From Pantoea coffeiphila (GTDB lineage: Bacteria; Pseudomonadota; Gammaproteobacteria; Enterobacterales; Enterobacteriaceae): 64,000 nt of DNA. The DNA lies in contig NZ_JAFBFW010000003.1 in NCBI RefSeq assembly GCF_016909495.1, forward strand, positions 62,001 through 126,000, given 5' to 3'. Of this stretch, positions 25,710 through 34,955 are shown piece by piece (positions within the stretch are counted from its first letter, which is position 1; each line of letters opens with the position of its first letter). The translations under genes were made by a program, and so were the position numbers. The notes below the pieces were generated by a model, which saw only the letters and a list, made by a program, of their open reading frames with translations, did no database searches and was not told where the DNA came from.

Positions 25710-26417
25710 CATATGCAAGAGCAATGCCAGACAATAACTGCCTGTAAACGGGCGTTTAATTAATATTTTCGCACTTTGTTGGTGCATATTACCGGCGCAG
25801 TGCACCATGGAAAGGCGGTTCATCGGATTTTATTCAAATAGAAAATATTTAATCAGGCAAAGGAAATAGCTGGAATTGTCTACCTGACTCACAATAAAGC
25901 GTAATCGGTGAAAATTACACAAAAGAGTCACCGGTATCATTGAGTATTTTTGGTTTTTTATCAATAAATTTATGGGGTTATACATTGCTTGCGGGAGGGG
26001 TAATGCCATTGTGAATCGGAGTGGTCCGGCCATTGATTATGTTGCCGATTATCCTTTATGGCCGCTTAATGCTATTAACCTGGCGTATTAAACGCGATCA
26101 ATCTCTTTTTAATTAAGCATTACCGATAATATTCACTTTTCCCGTTTTAAATTACGGCATTAAGACCAGTGTGAGAAAACCGTATAAATATCAACAGCGA
26201 CGGGCGGAATTAGCGTTGTAGCGATTCGATGCTGAGAAAATGAGGGGTTAAAGGCGCTTGAAGAGATACTGGGTCCGGGCTAGATGCCGCGTGACCGGGT
26301 TAGTCAAAAACATAACAAGCCATGCTCCGGGGCTGAAAAGATCTCTTCCTGGATTTTGGGGATATGTGCGGTGTAGGCAACGCTGAACCGCAGAAAAGAG
26401 TTTGCAGTAGCAGAGTC

Positions 26418-26448
26418 TCGCTCCGGGCAGAATGTCTGCCCGGAGCGA
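26418..26448 (-). terminator. Hairpin after the YahK-type dehydrogenase gene
   Basis: TCGCTCCGGGCAG and CTGCCCGGAGCGA form a perfect 13-bp stem with a 5-base loop, 8 bases past the stop codon. There is no strong T tract on the minus strand, so it may be a partial terminator or an mRNA-stabilising end. Confidence 0.65.
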
Positions 26449-26455
26449 GCGTGTT

Positions 26456-27508
26456 TTACGCCCGCAGCGTATCGATATCAATCACGAAGCGATACTTCAC
26501 GTCGCTTTTCAGCATCCGCTCGTAGGCCTCGTTAATCTGATTGATGTTGATCAGCTCAATATCGGAGGTGATGTTGTGCTTACCGCAGAAATCCAGCATC
26601 TCCTGGGTTTCTTTAATGCCACCAATCAGCGAACCGGCAATGCTGCGGCGTTTAAAGATCAGGTTGAACACCTGCGGAGACGGGTGGTCGTGTTCCGGCG
26701 CGCCAACCAGCGTCATGGTGCCGTCGCGGCGCAGCAGGGTGATAAACGGGTTGAGATCGTGCTGTGCCGCCACGGTGTTCAGGATGAAGTCGAAGCTGTT
26801 GGCATGTGCCGCCATCTGCTCTGGATCTTTCGAGATCACCACTTCATCCGCGCCCAGGCGCTTACCGTCTTCGATTTTTGACGGCGAAGTGGTAAACAGC
26901 ACGACGTGCGCGCCCATCGCATGGGCAATCTTCACGCCCATATGGCCCAGACCGCCCAGGCCAACGATGCCGACTTTTTTACCCGGACCCACGCCCCAGT
27001 GGTTCAGCGGCGAGAAGGTGGTGATACCGGCGCACAGCAGCGGCGCGGCGGCGGCAGGATCGAGGTTTTCCGGCACGCGCAGCACGAAGTCTTCATGCAC
27101 AATCACCTGCGTGGAGTAGCCACCGTAGGTAATGTCGCCGCTGATGCGATCCTGGCCGTTATAGGTGCCGACGAAGCCCTCTTCGCAGTACTGCTCCAGG
27201 TCTTCTTTACAGCTGTCGCAGGTACGACAGGAGTCAACCAGGCAGCCAACGCCGACCAGATCGCCAACCTTGTATTTATGGCCGTGTGCGCCAACGGCGG
27301 TCACTCGCCCAACGATTTCGTGGCCCGGCACGACCGGGAAAATGGTGTTACGCCATTCATTGCGCGCCTGGTGCAGGTCCGAGTGGCACACGCCACAGTA
27401 CAGCACTTCAATTTGCACATCATGTTCCCGCAGTTCACGCGGCTGGAACTCGAACGGAGCCAGTTTGGATTTTGCGTCCTGAGCGGCATAAGCATGCGTA
27501 ATGTTCAT
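26456..27508 (-). CDS. Zinc-dependent alcohol dehydrogenase, YahK-like
   Basis: A 350-residue MDR of the cinnamyl-alcohol dehydrogenase group, very like E. coli YahK, an NADPH-dependent aldehyde reductase. Catalytic zinc motif YCGVCHSDLH and GHEIVGRV; structural zinc cysteines in CRTCDSCKEDLEQYC; cofactor motif GIVGLGGLGHMG; C-terminal YERMLKSDVKYRFVID. It stands alone between two hairpins, transcribed leftward. Its role is probably aldehyde detoxification rather than part of the neighbouring operon. Confidence 0.88.
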   Translation of the reverse strand: MNITHAYAAQDAKSKLAPFEFQPRELREHDVQIEVLYCGVCHSDLHQARNEWRNTIFPVVPGHEIVGRVTAVGAHGHKYKVGDLVGVGCLVDSCRTCDSCKEDLEQYCEEGFVGTYNGQDRISGDITYGGYSTQVIVHEDFVLRVPENLDPAAAAPLLCAGITTFSPLNHWGVGPGKKVGIVGLGGLGHMGVKIAHAMGAHVVLFTTSPSKIEDGKRLGADEVVISKDPEQMAAHANSFDFILNTVAAQHDLNPFITLLRRDGTMTLVGAPEHDHPSPQVFNLIFKRRSIAGSLIGGIKETQEMLDFCGKHNITSDIELININQINEAYERMLKSDVKYRFVIDIDTLRA

Positions 27509-27727
27509 GGGTTTCTCCGGTAAATGATGAGATGGCGCAGGGCCTTAATGGCGGGAGAAGGGCGATGACACAGGCGGCCTTCCTCCACAAATGATGAGGG
27601 TAAAGCATAGTCCTGAAAGCATGACGAGGGGATGTCTAAACGTCGCTAAATCTTGCCTGTTTCTGCAAGATTTAACGCTGAATGTCAGAAAAGTAACGAT
27701 AAAACGGATGAAAACTGCGGAAAGCAA

Positions 27728-27752
27728 AGAGGGCGGCACGCTGCCGCCCTCT
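27728..27752 (-). terminator. Rho-independent terminator of uvrA
   Basis: AGAGGGCGGC and GCCGCCCTCT arms pair perfectly around ACGCT, followed on the minus strand by a T-rich tail (TTTGCTTTCC). It lies directly beyond the uvrA stop. Confidence 0.8.
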
Positions 27753-27756
27753 CGAT

Positions 27757-30585
27757 TTATTTCACCAGCAGAGGCTTGAGGAAGCGTGCGGTGTGGGACT
27801 TCTCGCACTCGGCCACGGTTTCCGGCGTGCCGGACACCAGGATTTCGCCGCCGCCGCTGCCGCCTTCCGGCCCCAGGTCAACGATCCAGTCGGCGGTTTT
27901 GATTACGTCGAGGTTGTGCTCAATCACCACGATGGTGTTGCCCTGGTCACGCAGCTGGTGCAGCACTTCCAGCAGCTGCTGAATATCGGCAAAGTGCAGG
28001 CCGGTGGTCGGCTCATCCAGGATATACAGCGTCTGGCCGGTACCGCGTTTGGACAGCTCGCGCGCCAGCTTAACGCGCTGCGCCTCACCACCGGAAAGCG
28101 TGGTCGCCGACTGGCCGAGGCGGATGTAGGACAGGCCCACGTCGATCAGCGTTTGCAGCTTGCGTGCCAGCGCCGGAACGGCATCGAAGAACTCGCGCGC
28201 TTCTTCAATGGTCATCTCCAGCACTTCGTGGATGCTCTTGCCCTTGTACTTCACTTCCAGCGTCTCGCGGTTATAGCGCTTGCCCTTACACTGGTCGCAC
28301 GGCACGTAGATATCCGGCAGGAAGTGCATCTCCACCTTCAGCACGCCGTCGCCCTGGCAGGCTTCGCAGCGCCCGCCGCGCACGTTAAAGCTGAAGCGGC
28401 CCGGCGTGTAGCCGCGGGTGCGCGACTCCGGCACCCCGGCAAACAGCTCGCGCACCGGGGTGAAAATCCCGGTATAGGTCGCCGGGTTAGAGCGTGGCGT
28501 ACGGCCAATCGGGCTCTGATCGATGTCGATCACCTTGTCGAAGTGCTCCATGCCGCTCACTTCGCGGTACGGGGCCGGTTCGGCAATGGTGGCACCGTTC
28601 AGCTGACGCTGGGCGATAGGGAACAGCGTATCGTTGATCAGCGTGGATTTACCGGAGCCGGAAACTCCGGTAATGCAGGTGAACAGCCCGACCGGCAGGG
28701 TCAGCGTCACGTCCTTCAGGTTGTTGCCGCTGGCCCCGGTCAGCTTCAGCACCTTCTCCGGATCGCCTTTCACCCGCTCGGCGGGAATGGCAATGCCGCG
28801 CTTGCCGCTGAGGAACTGGCCGGTAAGGGATTCCTCAACCGCCATAATGTCGTCCACGGTGCCTTCCGCGACGATCTGCCCGCCGTGCACGCCCGCGCCC
28901 GGACCGATATCGATCACGTGATCGGCGGCGCGGATCGCGTCTTCATCATGCTCCACCACAATCACCGTATTACCGAGATTGCGCAGGTGGACCAGCGTTT
29001 CCAGCAGGCGCTCGTTGTCGCGCTGATGCAGGCCGATCGACGGCTCATCCAGCACGTACATCACGCCAACCAGTCCGGCACCGATCTGGCTGGCCAGGCG
29101 GATACGCTGAGCCTCGCCGCCGGAGAGCGTTTCCGCCGAACGGGACATGGAAAGGTAGTTCAGACCGACGTTCACGAGGAAGCGCAGGCGATCGCCAATC
29201 TCTTTCAGCACCTTCTCGGCGATTTTGGCACGCTGGCCGCTGAGCTTCATATTTTCGAAGAAGGTCATCGCGTGGCCGATGCTCATATCCGAGATGGTCG
29301 GCAGCGTGGTGTTTTCCACAAACACGTGGCGCGCTTCGCGACGCAGGCGGGTGCCGCTGCAGCTGGCACAGGCGCGGTTGCTGATAAACTTCGCCAGCTC
29401 CTCACGCACGGCGGAGGATTCCGTCTCTTTATAGCGGCGCTCCATATTGTGCAGCACGCCCTCAAACGGATGCCGACGCACCGAGGTATCGCCGCGATCG
29501 TTCACGTATTTGAATTCGATATTCTCTTTGCCGGAGCCGTAAAGGATCACTTTACGGTCGTACTCTTTCAGCGAGCTGAACGGCGCTTCAATGTCGAAGC
29601 CGAGGTGATCGGCCAGCGAACGCAGCATCTGGAAGTAGTAGAAGTTACGGCGATCCCAGCCGCGAATGGCCCCACCGGCCAGCGACAGGTCGGGGTTCTG
29701 CACCACGCGGTCCGGATCGAAATACTGCTGCACGCCCAGCCCGTCGCAGGTCGGGCAGGCACCGGCGGGGTTGTTAAAGGAGAACAGGCGCGGTTCCAGC
29801 TCGCTCATGCTGTAGCCGCACACCGGGCAGGCGAAGTTGGCGGAAAACAGCAGCTCTTCGGCCTTCGGATCGTCCATGTCGGCCACCACGGCGGTGCCGC
29901 CGGACAGCTCCAGCGCGGTTTCAAACGACTCCGCCAGGCGCTGCGCCAGATCCTCACGCACCTTAAAGCGATCCACCACCACTTCAATGGTGTGCTTCTT
30001 CTGCAGCTCCAGCTTCGGTGGATCGGAAAGATCGCAGACTTCGCCGTCGATGCGCGCGCGGATATAGCCCTGGCTGGCGAGGTTTTCCAGCGTCTTGGTG
30101 TGCTCACCCTTACGCTCTTTAATAATTGGCGCCAGCAGCATCAGGCGGCGGCCTTCCGGCTGCGCCAGCACGTTGTCCACCATCTGGCTGACGGTCTGTG
30201 CGGCCAGCGTCACATCGTGATCCGGGCAGCGCGGCTCGCCAACGCGGGCAAACAGCAGGCGCAGGTAGTCGTGAATTTCAGTAATGGTCCCGACGGTGGA
30301 ACGCGGGTTGTGCGAGGTGGACTTCTGCTCAATTGAGATCGCCGGTGACAGCCCCTCAATGTGGTCAACGTCCGGCTTTTCCATCAGCGAAAGGAACTGA
30401 CGCGCATAGGCGGAGAGCGACTCCACGTAGCGGCGCTGGCCCTCGGCATACAGCGTATCGAACGCCAGTGAGGACTTCCCGGAACCTGACAGGCCGGTAA
30501 CGACGATCAGTTTATCGCGCGGAATGATCAGGTTAATATTTTTCAGATTGTGGGTGCGGGCACCCCGTACTTCGATCTTATCCAT
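27757..30585 (-). CDS. uvrA: Excinuclease ABC subunit UvrA
   Basis: A 942-residue UvrA, essentially full length. It is the damage-recognition ATPase of nucleotide excision repair, acting as a dimer with UvrB. Two ABC modules are clear: Walker [16 protein letters not shown] near residue 31 and [15 protein letters not shown] near residue 640; signatures [15 protein letters not shown] and [15 protein letters not shown]; zinc-finger cysteine pairs [22 protein letters not shown] and CDQCKGKR. It is divergent from ssb with a LexA-type box between, the standard enterobacterial arrangement. Confidence 0.98.
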   Translation of the reverse strand: MDKIEVRGARTHNLKNINLIIPRDKLIVVTGLSGSGKSSLAFDTLYAEGQRRYVESLSAYARQFLSLMEKPDVDHIEGLSPAISIEQKSTSHNPRSTVGTITEIHDYLRLLFARVGEPRCPDHDVTLAAQTVSQMVDNVLAQPEGRRLMLLAPIIKERKGEHTKTLENLASQGYIRARIDGEVCDLSDPPKLELQKKHTIEVVVDRFKVREDLAQRLAESFETALELSGGTAVVADMDDPKAEELLFSANFACPVCGYSMSELEPRLFSFNNPAGACPTCDGLGVQQYFDPDRVVQNPDLSLAGGAIRGWDRRNFYYFQMLRSLADHLGFDIEAPFSSLKEYDRKVILYGSGKENIEFKYVNDRGDTSVRRHPFEGVLHNMERRYKETESSAVREELAKFISNRACASCSGTRLRREARHVFVENTTLPTISDMSIGHAMTFFENMKLSGQRAKIAEKVLKEIGDRLRFLVNVGLNYLSMSRSAETLSGGEAQRIRLASQIGAGLVGVMYVLDEPSIGLHQRDNERLLETLVHLRNLGNTVIVVEHDEDAIRAADHVIDIGPGAGVHGGQIVAEGTVDDIMAVEESLTGQFLSGKRGIAIPAERVKGDPEKVLKLTGASGNNLKDVTLTLPVGLFTCITGVSGSGKSTLINDTLFPIAQRQLNGATIAEPAPYREVSGMEHFDKVIDIDQSPIGRTPRSNPATYTGIFTPVRELFAGVPESRTRGYTPGRFSFNVRGGRCEACQGDGVLKVEMHFLPDIYVPCDQCKGKRYNRETLEVKYKGKSIHEVLEMTIEEAREFFDAVPALARKLQTLIDVGLSYIRLGQSATTLSGGEAQRVKLARELSKRGTGQTLYILDEPTTGLHFADIQQLLEVLHQLRDQGNTIVVIEHNLDVIKTADWIVDLGPEGGSGGGEILVSGTPETVAECEKSHTARFLKPLLVK

Positions 30586-30669
30586 TCACAATTCCCGGAT
30601 TAGCACAAACCTCACCATGCCTGCCCGGCATGGCCAGAAAAGAAACACGTCATTATGGCACAAAAAAAC

Positions 30670-30685
30670 CTGAATGGATAACCAG
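30670..30685. promoter_or_regulatory. LexA box (SOS operator) between uvrA and ssb
   Basis: CTGAATGGATAACCAG fits the CTG-N10-CAG LexA core and sits 85 bases upstream of uvrA, in the position of the E. coli uvrA SOS box, whose reverse reads similarly. It should couple uvrA, and perhaps ssb, to DNA damage. Confidence 0.85.
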
Positions 30686-30879
30686 TGTTTTGGCCTCAGG
30701 TGCCATCTGCGGCGATCCGCTTTCTGCTGCAGTTTTCCCCTTCGATCGTTATGCCTTGTATTAAAAAAGAGTTTTCGATCCGCCTCGTAAACGCGGATCT
30801 CTGCACGTGTCATTAAGAGGTGTGCGTGTTAGAATTTTGCGCTTAGACTTAGTCAGACACATTTATCGGAGACAGCAAC

Positions 30880-31422
30880 ATGGCCAGCAGAGGCGTAAAC
30901 AAAGTTATTTTAGTTGGGAATCTGGGGCAAGATCCGGAAGTCCGCTACATGCCAAATGGCGGTGCCGTTGCCAACATTACTCTGGCTACGTCCGAAAGCT
31001 GGCGTGACAAGCAGACCGGTGAAACCAAAGAGAAGACCGAGTGGCACCGCGTTGTGCTGTTCGGCAAGCTGGCAGAAGTGGCCGGTGAATACCTGCGTAA
31101 AGGTTCCCAGGTTTATATCGAAGGCTCTCTGCAAACCCGCAAATGGACCGACCAGGCCGGTGTAGAAAAATACACTACCGAAGTTGTGGTTAACGTTGGC
31201 GGCACCATGCAGATGCTGGGCGGCCGTGCACAGGGCGGCGGCGCACCGGCAGGCGGCGGCCAGGGCCAGAACAACAACAACGGCTGGGGCCAGCCACAGC
31301 AGCCACAGGGCGGCAACCAGTTCAGCGGCGGCGCGCAGTCTCGCCCGCAGCAGCCACAGCAGAACAGCGCTCCGGCGAACAACGAACCGCCAATGGACTT
31401 TGATGACGATATCCCGTTCTAA
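30880..31422 (+). CDS. ssb: Single-stranded DNA-binding protein
   Basis: A 180-residue SSB, the normal enterobacterial size. The N-terminal OB fold ([38 protein letters not shown]) binds ssDNA as a tetramer; a Gly/Gln/Pro-rich linker covers about residues 115-165; the acidic tip [11 protein letters not shown] recruits repair and replication partners. Divergent from uvrA and followed by a strong terminator. Confidence 0.98.
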   Translation: MASRGVNKVILVGNLGQDPEVRYMPNGGAVANITLATSESWRDKQTGETKEKTEWHRVVLFGKLAEVAGEYLRKGSQVYIEGSLQTRKWTDQAGVEKYTTEVVVNVGGTMQMLGGRAQGGGAPAGGGQGQNNNNGWGQPQQPQGGNQFSGGAQSRPQQPQQNSAPANNEPPMDFDDDIPF

Positions 31423-31450
31423 GCTTCAAGAACGCAAGTCAGTCCATAAG

Positions 31451-31475
31451 ACCCTGCTTCGGCAGGGTTTTTTTT
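31451..31475 (+). terminator. Rho-independent terminator of ssb
   Basis: ACCCTGC and GCAGGGT arms around a TTCG tetraloop, followed by a run of T. A textbook terminator 28 bases after the ssb stop. Confidence 0.93.
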
Positions 31476-31557
31476 GGCTTTCCTCCTGCGGAAGAATACG
31501 GGCAGCTGTTTTTTTCATCAATCCATCGTGCGTAATGGCGATAATGAGTATATTGTA

Positions 31558-31572
31558 GATATCGAATATATC
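31558..31572. promoter_or_regulatory. Possible autoregulatory operator upstream of the antitoxin-like gene
   Basis: GATAT-CGAAT-ATATC is a short inverted repeat 23 bases upstream of the antitoxin-like start, in an AT-rich stretch. Toxin-antitoxin modules are normally autoregulated at such sites, but the match is short. Confidence 0.35.
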
Positions 31573-31594
31573 GTTGATGAAGACGGAGGTGGTC

Positions 31595-32320
31595 ATGATT
31601 ACCCGAGAAAAAAACGTTAATTTTGAAGTCATTGCCATCCCGGTAGATAAAATCTCTTACTTTAAAACCGAGGATGAAAATACAGATATCACCCTTTCCG
31701 TCCCTGGCTGGCATGCTGCCGAAGACGGTCCGATGGAAAGTTATTATGTCCTGAAACGCCCGGCCTCCATTAATGAAGATATTTTTAAAGTGGCGCTTGA
31801 GGCTGCGTTACGGACTTTAGCGGCGCTAAATCCTTCTCCCGATCCACTCAACACGGTTACAGATGAGGTTGAACTCAAGGCTCCGGCGACGGACCAGGGA
31901 AAAGCCGCTGGCACGACCAACACCGAACGTTTGGAAAAACTAAAAAGAACCATCCTGAACGACAGTGAGTGGCTGGTTGCTCTGGAAGTTTCTCGTCGGG
32001 GAGGAAACGGTGGTGCAGTGAAAAATCCCAGTGGGCTCCCTAATCGCTGGAAACGTGCCAAAAAGATTTTTGCTATCGCTTCTGAAGGCAGAGATCTGTA
32101 TCCGGCTTATGCGCTGGATATTGGCGGGCAGCCGTTACCGCTAATCAAGAAAATCATAGAGCTGTTCGGGGAAACCAAAACGTCATGGGCTCTGGCAGTA
32201 TGGTTTGGCACACCAAACAGCTGGCTTGGTAATATAAAACCCAAGGATCTTCTGGTATCTGCACCTGAAAAGGTTATGGAAGCGGCATTGAGGGCAAAGG
32301 AAGGGCCCGTGCATGGCTAA
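31595..32320 (+). CDS. Xre/MbcA/ParS-type antitoxin-like protein
   Basis: A 241-residue protein. The last 50 residues (SWALAVWFGTPNSWLG, then KPKDLL and KVMEAAL) match the MbcA/ParS toxin-binding domain (DUF2384) pattern W-x-TPN-x-LG-x-P-x-DLL. The middle (WLVALEVSRRGG, NPSGLPNRWKRAKKIF) is a possible DNA-binding portion; the N-terminal 90 residues are unrecognised. Start at 31595 because GGAGG is 5 bases upstream; an open frame extends 7 codons further. It overlaps by 8 bases a short frame that looks like the start of a RES-domain toxin, the usual partner of this antitoxin class. Assignment is moderately sure. Confidence 0.65.
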   Translation: MITREKNVNFEVIAIPVDKISYFKTEDENTDITLSVPGWHAAEDGPMESYYVLKRPASINEDIFKVALEAALRTLAALNPSPDPLNTVTDEVELKAPATDQGKAAGTTNTERLEKLKRTILNDSEWLVALEVSRRGGNGGAVKNPSGLPNRWKRAKKIFAIASEGRDLYPAYALDIGGQPLPLIKKIIELFGETKTSWALAVWFGTPNSWLGNIKPKDLLVSAPEKVMEAALRAKEGPVHG

Positions 32321-32426
32321 AAAAATCAGCACCCCAGCATTGAATGCCAACCTCTCAGCCAGGCTCGTTACCTGGCCAATAGGTAAAAGGCAGACGCTGA
32401 TCTCAGGCCATTTTTCGCCATTATAA
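32313..32426 (+). pseudogene. Truncated RES-domain toxin remnant
   Basis: A 37-codon frame starting with ATG inside the antitoxin-like gene's end (8-base overlap). It begins MAKKISTPALNANLS and ends GHFSPL followed by TAA. RES toxins typically start with a short polar lead, then reach a conserved RFSPL-like motif 20-40 residues later; here those parts seem joined with an internal deletion and the remaining ~120 residues are absent. If right, the toxin has been lost and the antitoxin survives alone. The frame is too short for certainty. Confidence 0.45.
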
Positions 32427-32470
32427 ACACCGGGCATCTGGCGGGATTTTGGCCCCGCCTGCCGCGCAAA

Positions 32471-33679
32471 CTACTGGCCCGGCACCTCAACACATACCGC
32501 AGACGAAGATCGCAGCACGCGCAGCCCCATCAGAACGATAAGCACCATCACCAGCCCGGCGACCATCGCCACGCTGAACCCGGCCCGAGCGCCGTGGAGA
32601 TCGATAACCATACCCGCCAGCACGCTGCCCAGCGCCACGCCGAGGCTGATGCCGGTAGTCATCCACGTCAGCCCTTCGGTAATCCTGGAAGGCGGCAAAA
32701 TCGTGGTGCCGATATTCATCACGATAACCATCGTCGGTGCAAACGACACGCCCGCGAAGAACAGCGTGGCGGCCAGCACGTACACGCTGGGGGATAAAAT
32801 CGGGAACAGTGTCGTTACCGCCATCACCACGCCGCCGCAGAGGAACTGTTTCTCAACCGGGGCGGTGATTTTTAACGTACCGAACAGTAGTCCGGCGATC
32901 ATTGAACCCAGCGCATAGGCGGCCAGCACAAAGCTGGCGGCAGATGGCCAGCCCTGCATATTGGCGAAGGCAACCACCGCCACTTCAACCGAACCGGCAA
33001 TCACCCCCAGCGCCAGCAGTGCGAAGACGATGGTACGCACGCCCGGAATCAGCAGGGTGGAACTGGTCTGTTTCCCCAGGCCTTCCACCACCTTCGGCTC
33101 GGTCTGCTTCTGCATCAGAAAGGCGGTGATGCCAACGATCAGCAGCAGCAGCGCCACCAGCGGCCCGGCCTCGGGGAAGAAGCTGGTACTGAGCACGATG
33201 GCCACCGGCGGGCCGATGGTAAACACCAGCTCGGTGATCACCGTATCCAGCGAGAACGCGGTGTGCAGCTGCGGCCTGCCGCGAAAAAGCTGTAGCCAGC
33301 GGGCGCGGATCATCGCGGGCATACTCGGCATCGCACCGGCCAGCAGCGCCAGAATAAACAGCAGCGGAGCGGGGGCCTGCATATACACCGCGACAATCAG
33401 CGCCATCAGCATACCGATGCTGTAGGCGGTGACGTAAGGCAGTACCCGGCTTTGCCCACGTCGGTCTACCACCTTGGAAATCTGCGGGCCAACCAGCGCA
33501 TTTGCCAGCGTGTAAACCCCGGCTACGGCACCGGCCAGCCAGTACTGTCCGGTCTTCTGCACCAGCATGGTCACAATGCCGATGCCGATCATCGCCTGCG
33601 GCAGGCGCACAATAGTACTCGCGACCGCCAGCCCCAGTGCTCCGGGTGTGGCAAACAGTTCGCGATAGGGATTAGCCAT
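32471..33679 (-). CDS. MFS transporter
   Basis: A 402-residue major facilitator with twelve hydrophobic segments. The loop 2-3 motif appears as GPQISKVVDRRGQSRVL. The start at 33679 follows AGGAGA by 5-6 bases; the open frame upstream is unsupported. It is a drug-efflux-like or sugar-efflux-like protein with no catabolic neighbours on the same transcript, so I cannot assign a substrate. Confidence 0.82.
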   Translation of the reverse strand: MANPYRELFATPGALGLAVASTIVRLPQAMIGIGIVTMLVQKTGQYWLAGAVAGVYTLANALVGPQISKVVDRRGQSRVLPYVTAYSIGMLMALIVAVYMQAPAPLLFILALLAGAMPSMPAMIRARWLQLFRGRPQLHTAFSLDTVITELVFTIGPPVAIVLSTSFFPEAGPLVALLLLIVGITAFLMQKQTEPKVVEGLGKQTSSTLLIPGVRTIVFALLALGVIAGSVEVAVVAFANMQGWPSAASFVLAAYALGSMIAGLLFGTLKITAPVEKQFLCGGVVMAVTTLFPILSPSVYVLAATLFFAGVSFAPTMVIVMNIGTTILPPSRITEGLTWMTTGISLGVALGSVLAGMVIDLHGARAGFSVAMVAGLVMVLIVLMGLRVLRSSSAVCVEVPGQ

Positions 33680-33750
33680 GAAGTCTCCTGTTATTCTCTG
33701 ATGCCGGTCAGCATCCCGCAGCGCGCGGTATGTCCATTTTATCTTTGTAA

Positions 33751-33777
33751 TACAAAAACCCCGCGCGTGGGCGGGGT
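33751..33777 (-). terminator. Terminator between LacI-type gene and MFS gene
   Basis: ACCCCGC and GCGGGGT arms with a 6-base loop, followed on the minus strand by TTTTTGTATT. It would end transcription of the leftward phosphatase/ABC/LacI operon. Confidence 0.75.
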
Positions 33778-33947
33778 GCTGTGCGGTAACCAACGGCTTC
33801 GAGGGCGGTGGACGTTCAGCGAGGTGAATTTATTCTTATAGCGCAATCAGTATACGATAAATCCCACTGCTTTTTGGGGGATTCTTAGTCAAAAGTCGCT
33901 GAATTTTTCACATGCTGATGCCGATCGCACTCGCGCTGGATTTCGCT

Positions 33948-34955
33948 TCAGCGCAGCGTTCCTCGCTTCACCAGACGCGCATCAAAAACCCGGCTTCCCG
34001 GCCGTTCTGCGTCCGGGGAAAGCAGCAGCTCGCAGGCTGCTTCCGCCATCTCCGCCAGCGGCTGTGAGAAGGTGGTGAGCCGATAGCCCAGCCAGCTGGC
34101 CTGTTCGATATCATCGAAGCCAATCACGCAGAGATCTTCGGGGATGCGCAGGCCAAATTCATGGCGTGCGGCATCGATAAAGCCGCAGGCGATCAGATCG
34201 GTGACGCAGAATACGCCGTCCGGCCGTGTCGGCTGGCTTAACAGCTCACGCGCGGCAAGGACGCCGGTCTGGTAGCGGGTACTGCCTGGGCGGATCAGGG
34301 AAACGTCGGCCTCCGCGTCGGCAGCGGCCTGCATAAAGCCGGTTTCACGGATCACCATGCTGGGCGAACGTGCGGTGGAGGAAACCACGGCAAGATGCTG
34401 GCATCCGGCGGCAATCAGGTGGTCAAAAGCCTCTTTCATCGTCGAACTGTAATCGATGTCAATATTGTCCGCGCCGGCATACTGGCCCATGCGGTTAATC
34501 AGAATCACCTGCTGCCCGCTTTGCAGGCAGATCTCAATCAGCGAGCCGGGCGGTTTGCCCGACAGCACGATGGTGGCGGTGGAGCGGTAGTTCAGCGTCT
34601 GCTGCAGGGCTTCTTTGGCGCTTGCTTCACCGTCGTCGGTGTTGATCACCATCACCGCGCGCCCGGCCTGGTTCAGGCGGCGGGTCAGGTGCTCCAGCAG
34701 GCTGGACTGATACGGCGAGGCCAGATTGCCGCCGAGAATACACACCGGGCGGCTGGCCTCCTTCGACAAGCCGCGCGCCAGATGATTAACGTGGTAGTTC
34801 AGCGCCTCTGCGGCGGCGAGCACCTTGCGCCGGGTTTCCGCCGAGACGCTGCTGCCGGGGGTAAAGGTGCGCGACACCGCCGAGCGGGAGACGCCCGCCA
34901 GGCGCGCCACCTCGGTGGCGCTGGCAAATCCGGCCTGTTTGCTGCTATCGCTCAT
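33948..34955 (-). CDS. LacI-family regulator of the phosphatase/ABC operon
   Basis: A 335-residue LacI-type regulator: helix-turn-helix ATEVARLAGVSRSAVSRTF, hinge NHLARGLSKEAS, then the effector-binding domain. I start at 34955 (MSDSSKQ); the 13 extra upstream codons overlap further into the phosphatase gene. It overlaps the phosphatase gene by 11 bases, so it is co-transcribed as the last gene of the operon it presumably controls. The likely operator is the TTTGCAC-N4-GTGCAAA palindrome at 40647. Confidence 0.88.
   Translation of the reverse strand: MSDSSKQAGFASATEVARLAGVSRSAVSRTFTPGSSVSAETRRKVLAAAEALNYHVNHLARGLSKEASRPVCILGGNLASPYQSSLLEHLTRRLNQAGRAVMVINTDDGEASAKEALQQTLNYRSTATIVLSGKPPGSLIEICLQSGQQVILINRMGQYAGADNIDIDYSSTMKEAFDHLIAAGCQHLAVVSSTARSPSMVIRETGFMQAAADAEADVSLIRPGSTRYQTGVLAARELLSQPTRPDGVFCVTDLIACGFIDAARHEFGLRIPEDLCVIGFDDIEQASWLGYRLTTFSQPLAEMAEAACELLLSPDAERPGSRVFDARLVKRGTLR

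Larger units (their letters stand above)
25647..26455. other. AT-rich intergenic region with operon promoter
   Basis: About 800 bases without a supported gene. The left end holds the HutC-type palindrome at 25697-25709. The middle (25830-26230) is markedly more AT-rich than the surroundings. Short open frames here have no family features or good ribosome sites. The right end holds the terminator of the alcohol dehydrogenase gene. Confidence 0.55.

Noticed and set aside
25830..26481. Short minus-strand frames (67 and 77 codons) in the 25.8-26.5 kb gap
   Set aside because: No ribosome site, no family features, and one runs across the dehydrogenase terminator.
27793..30336. 847-codon open frame antisense to uvrA
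   Set aside because: It lies entirely over the real uvrA gene, has no recognisable domain and is His/Gln/Arg/Ala-biased as expected of a complementary frame in GC-rich DNA.
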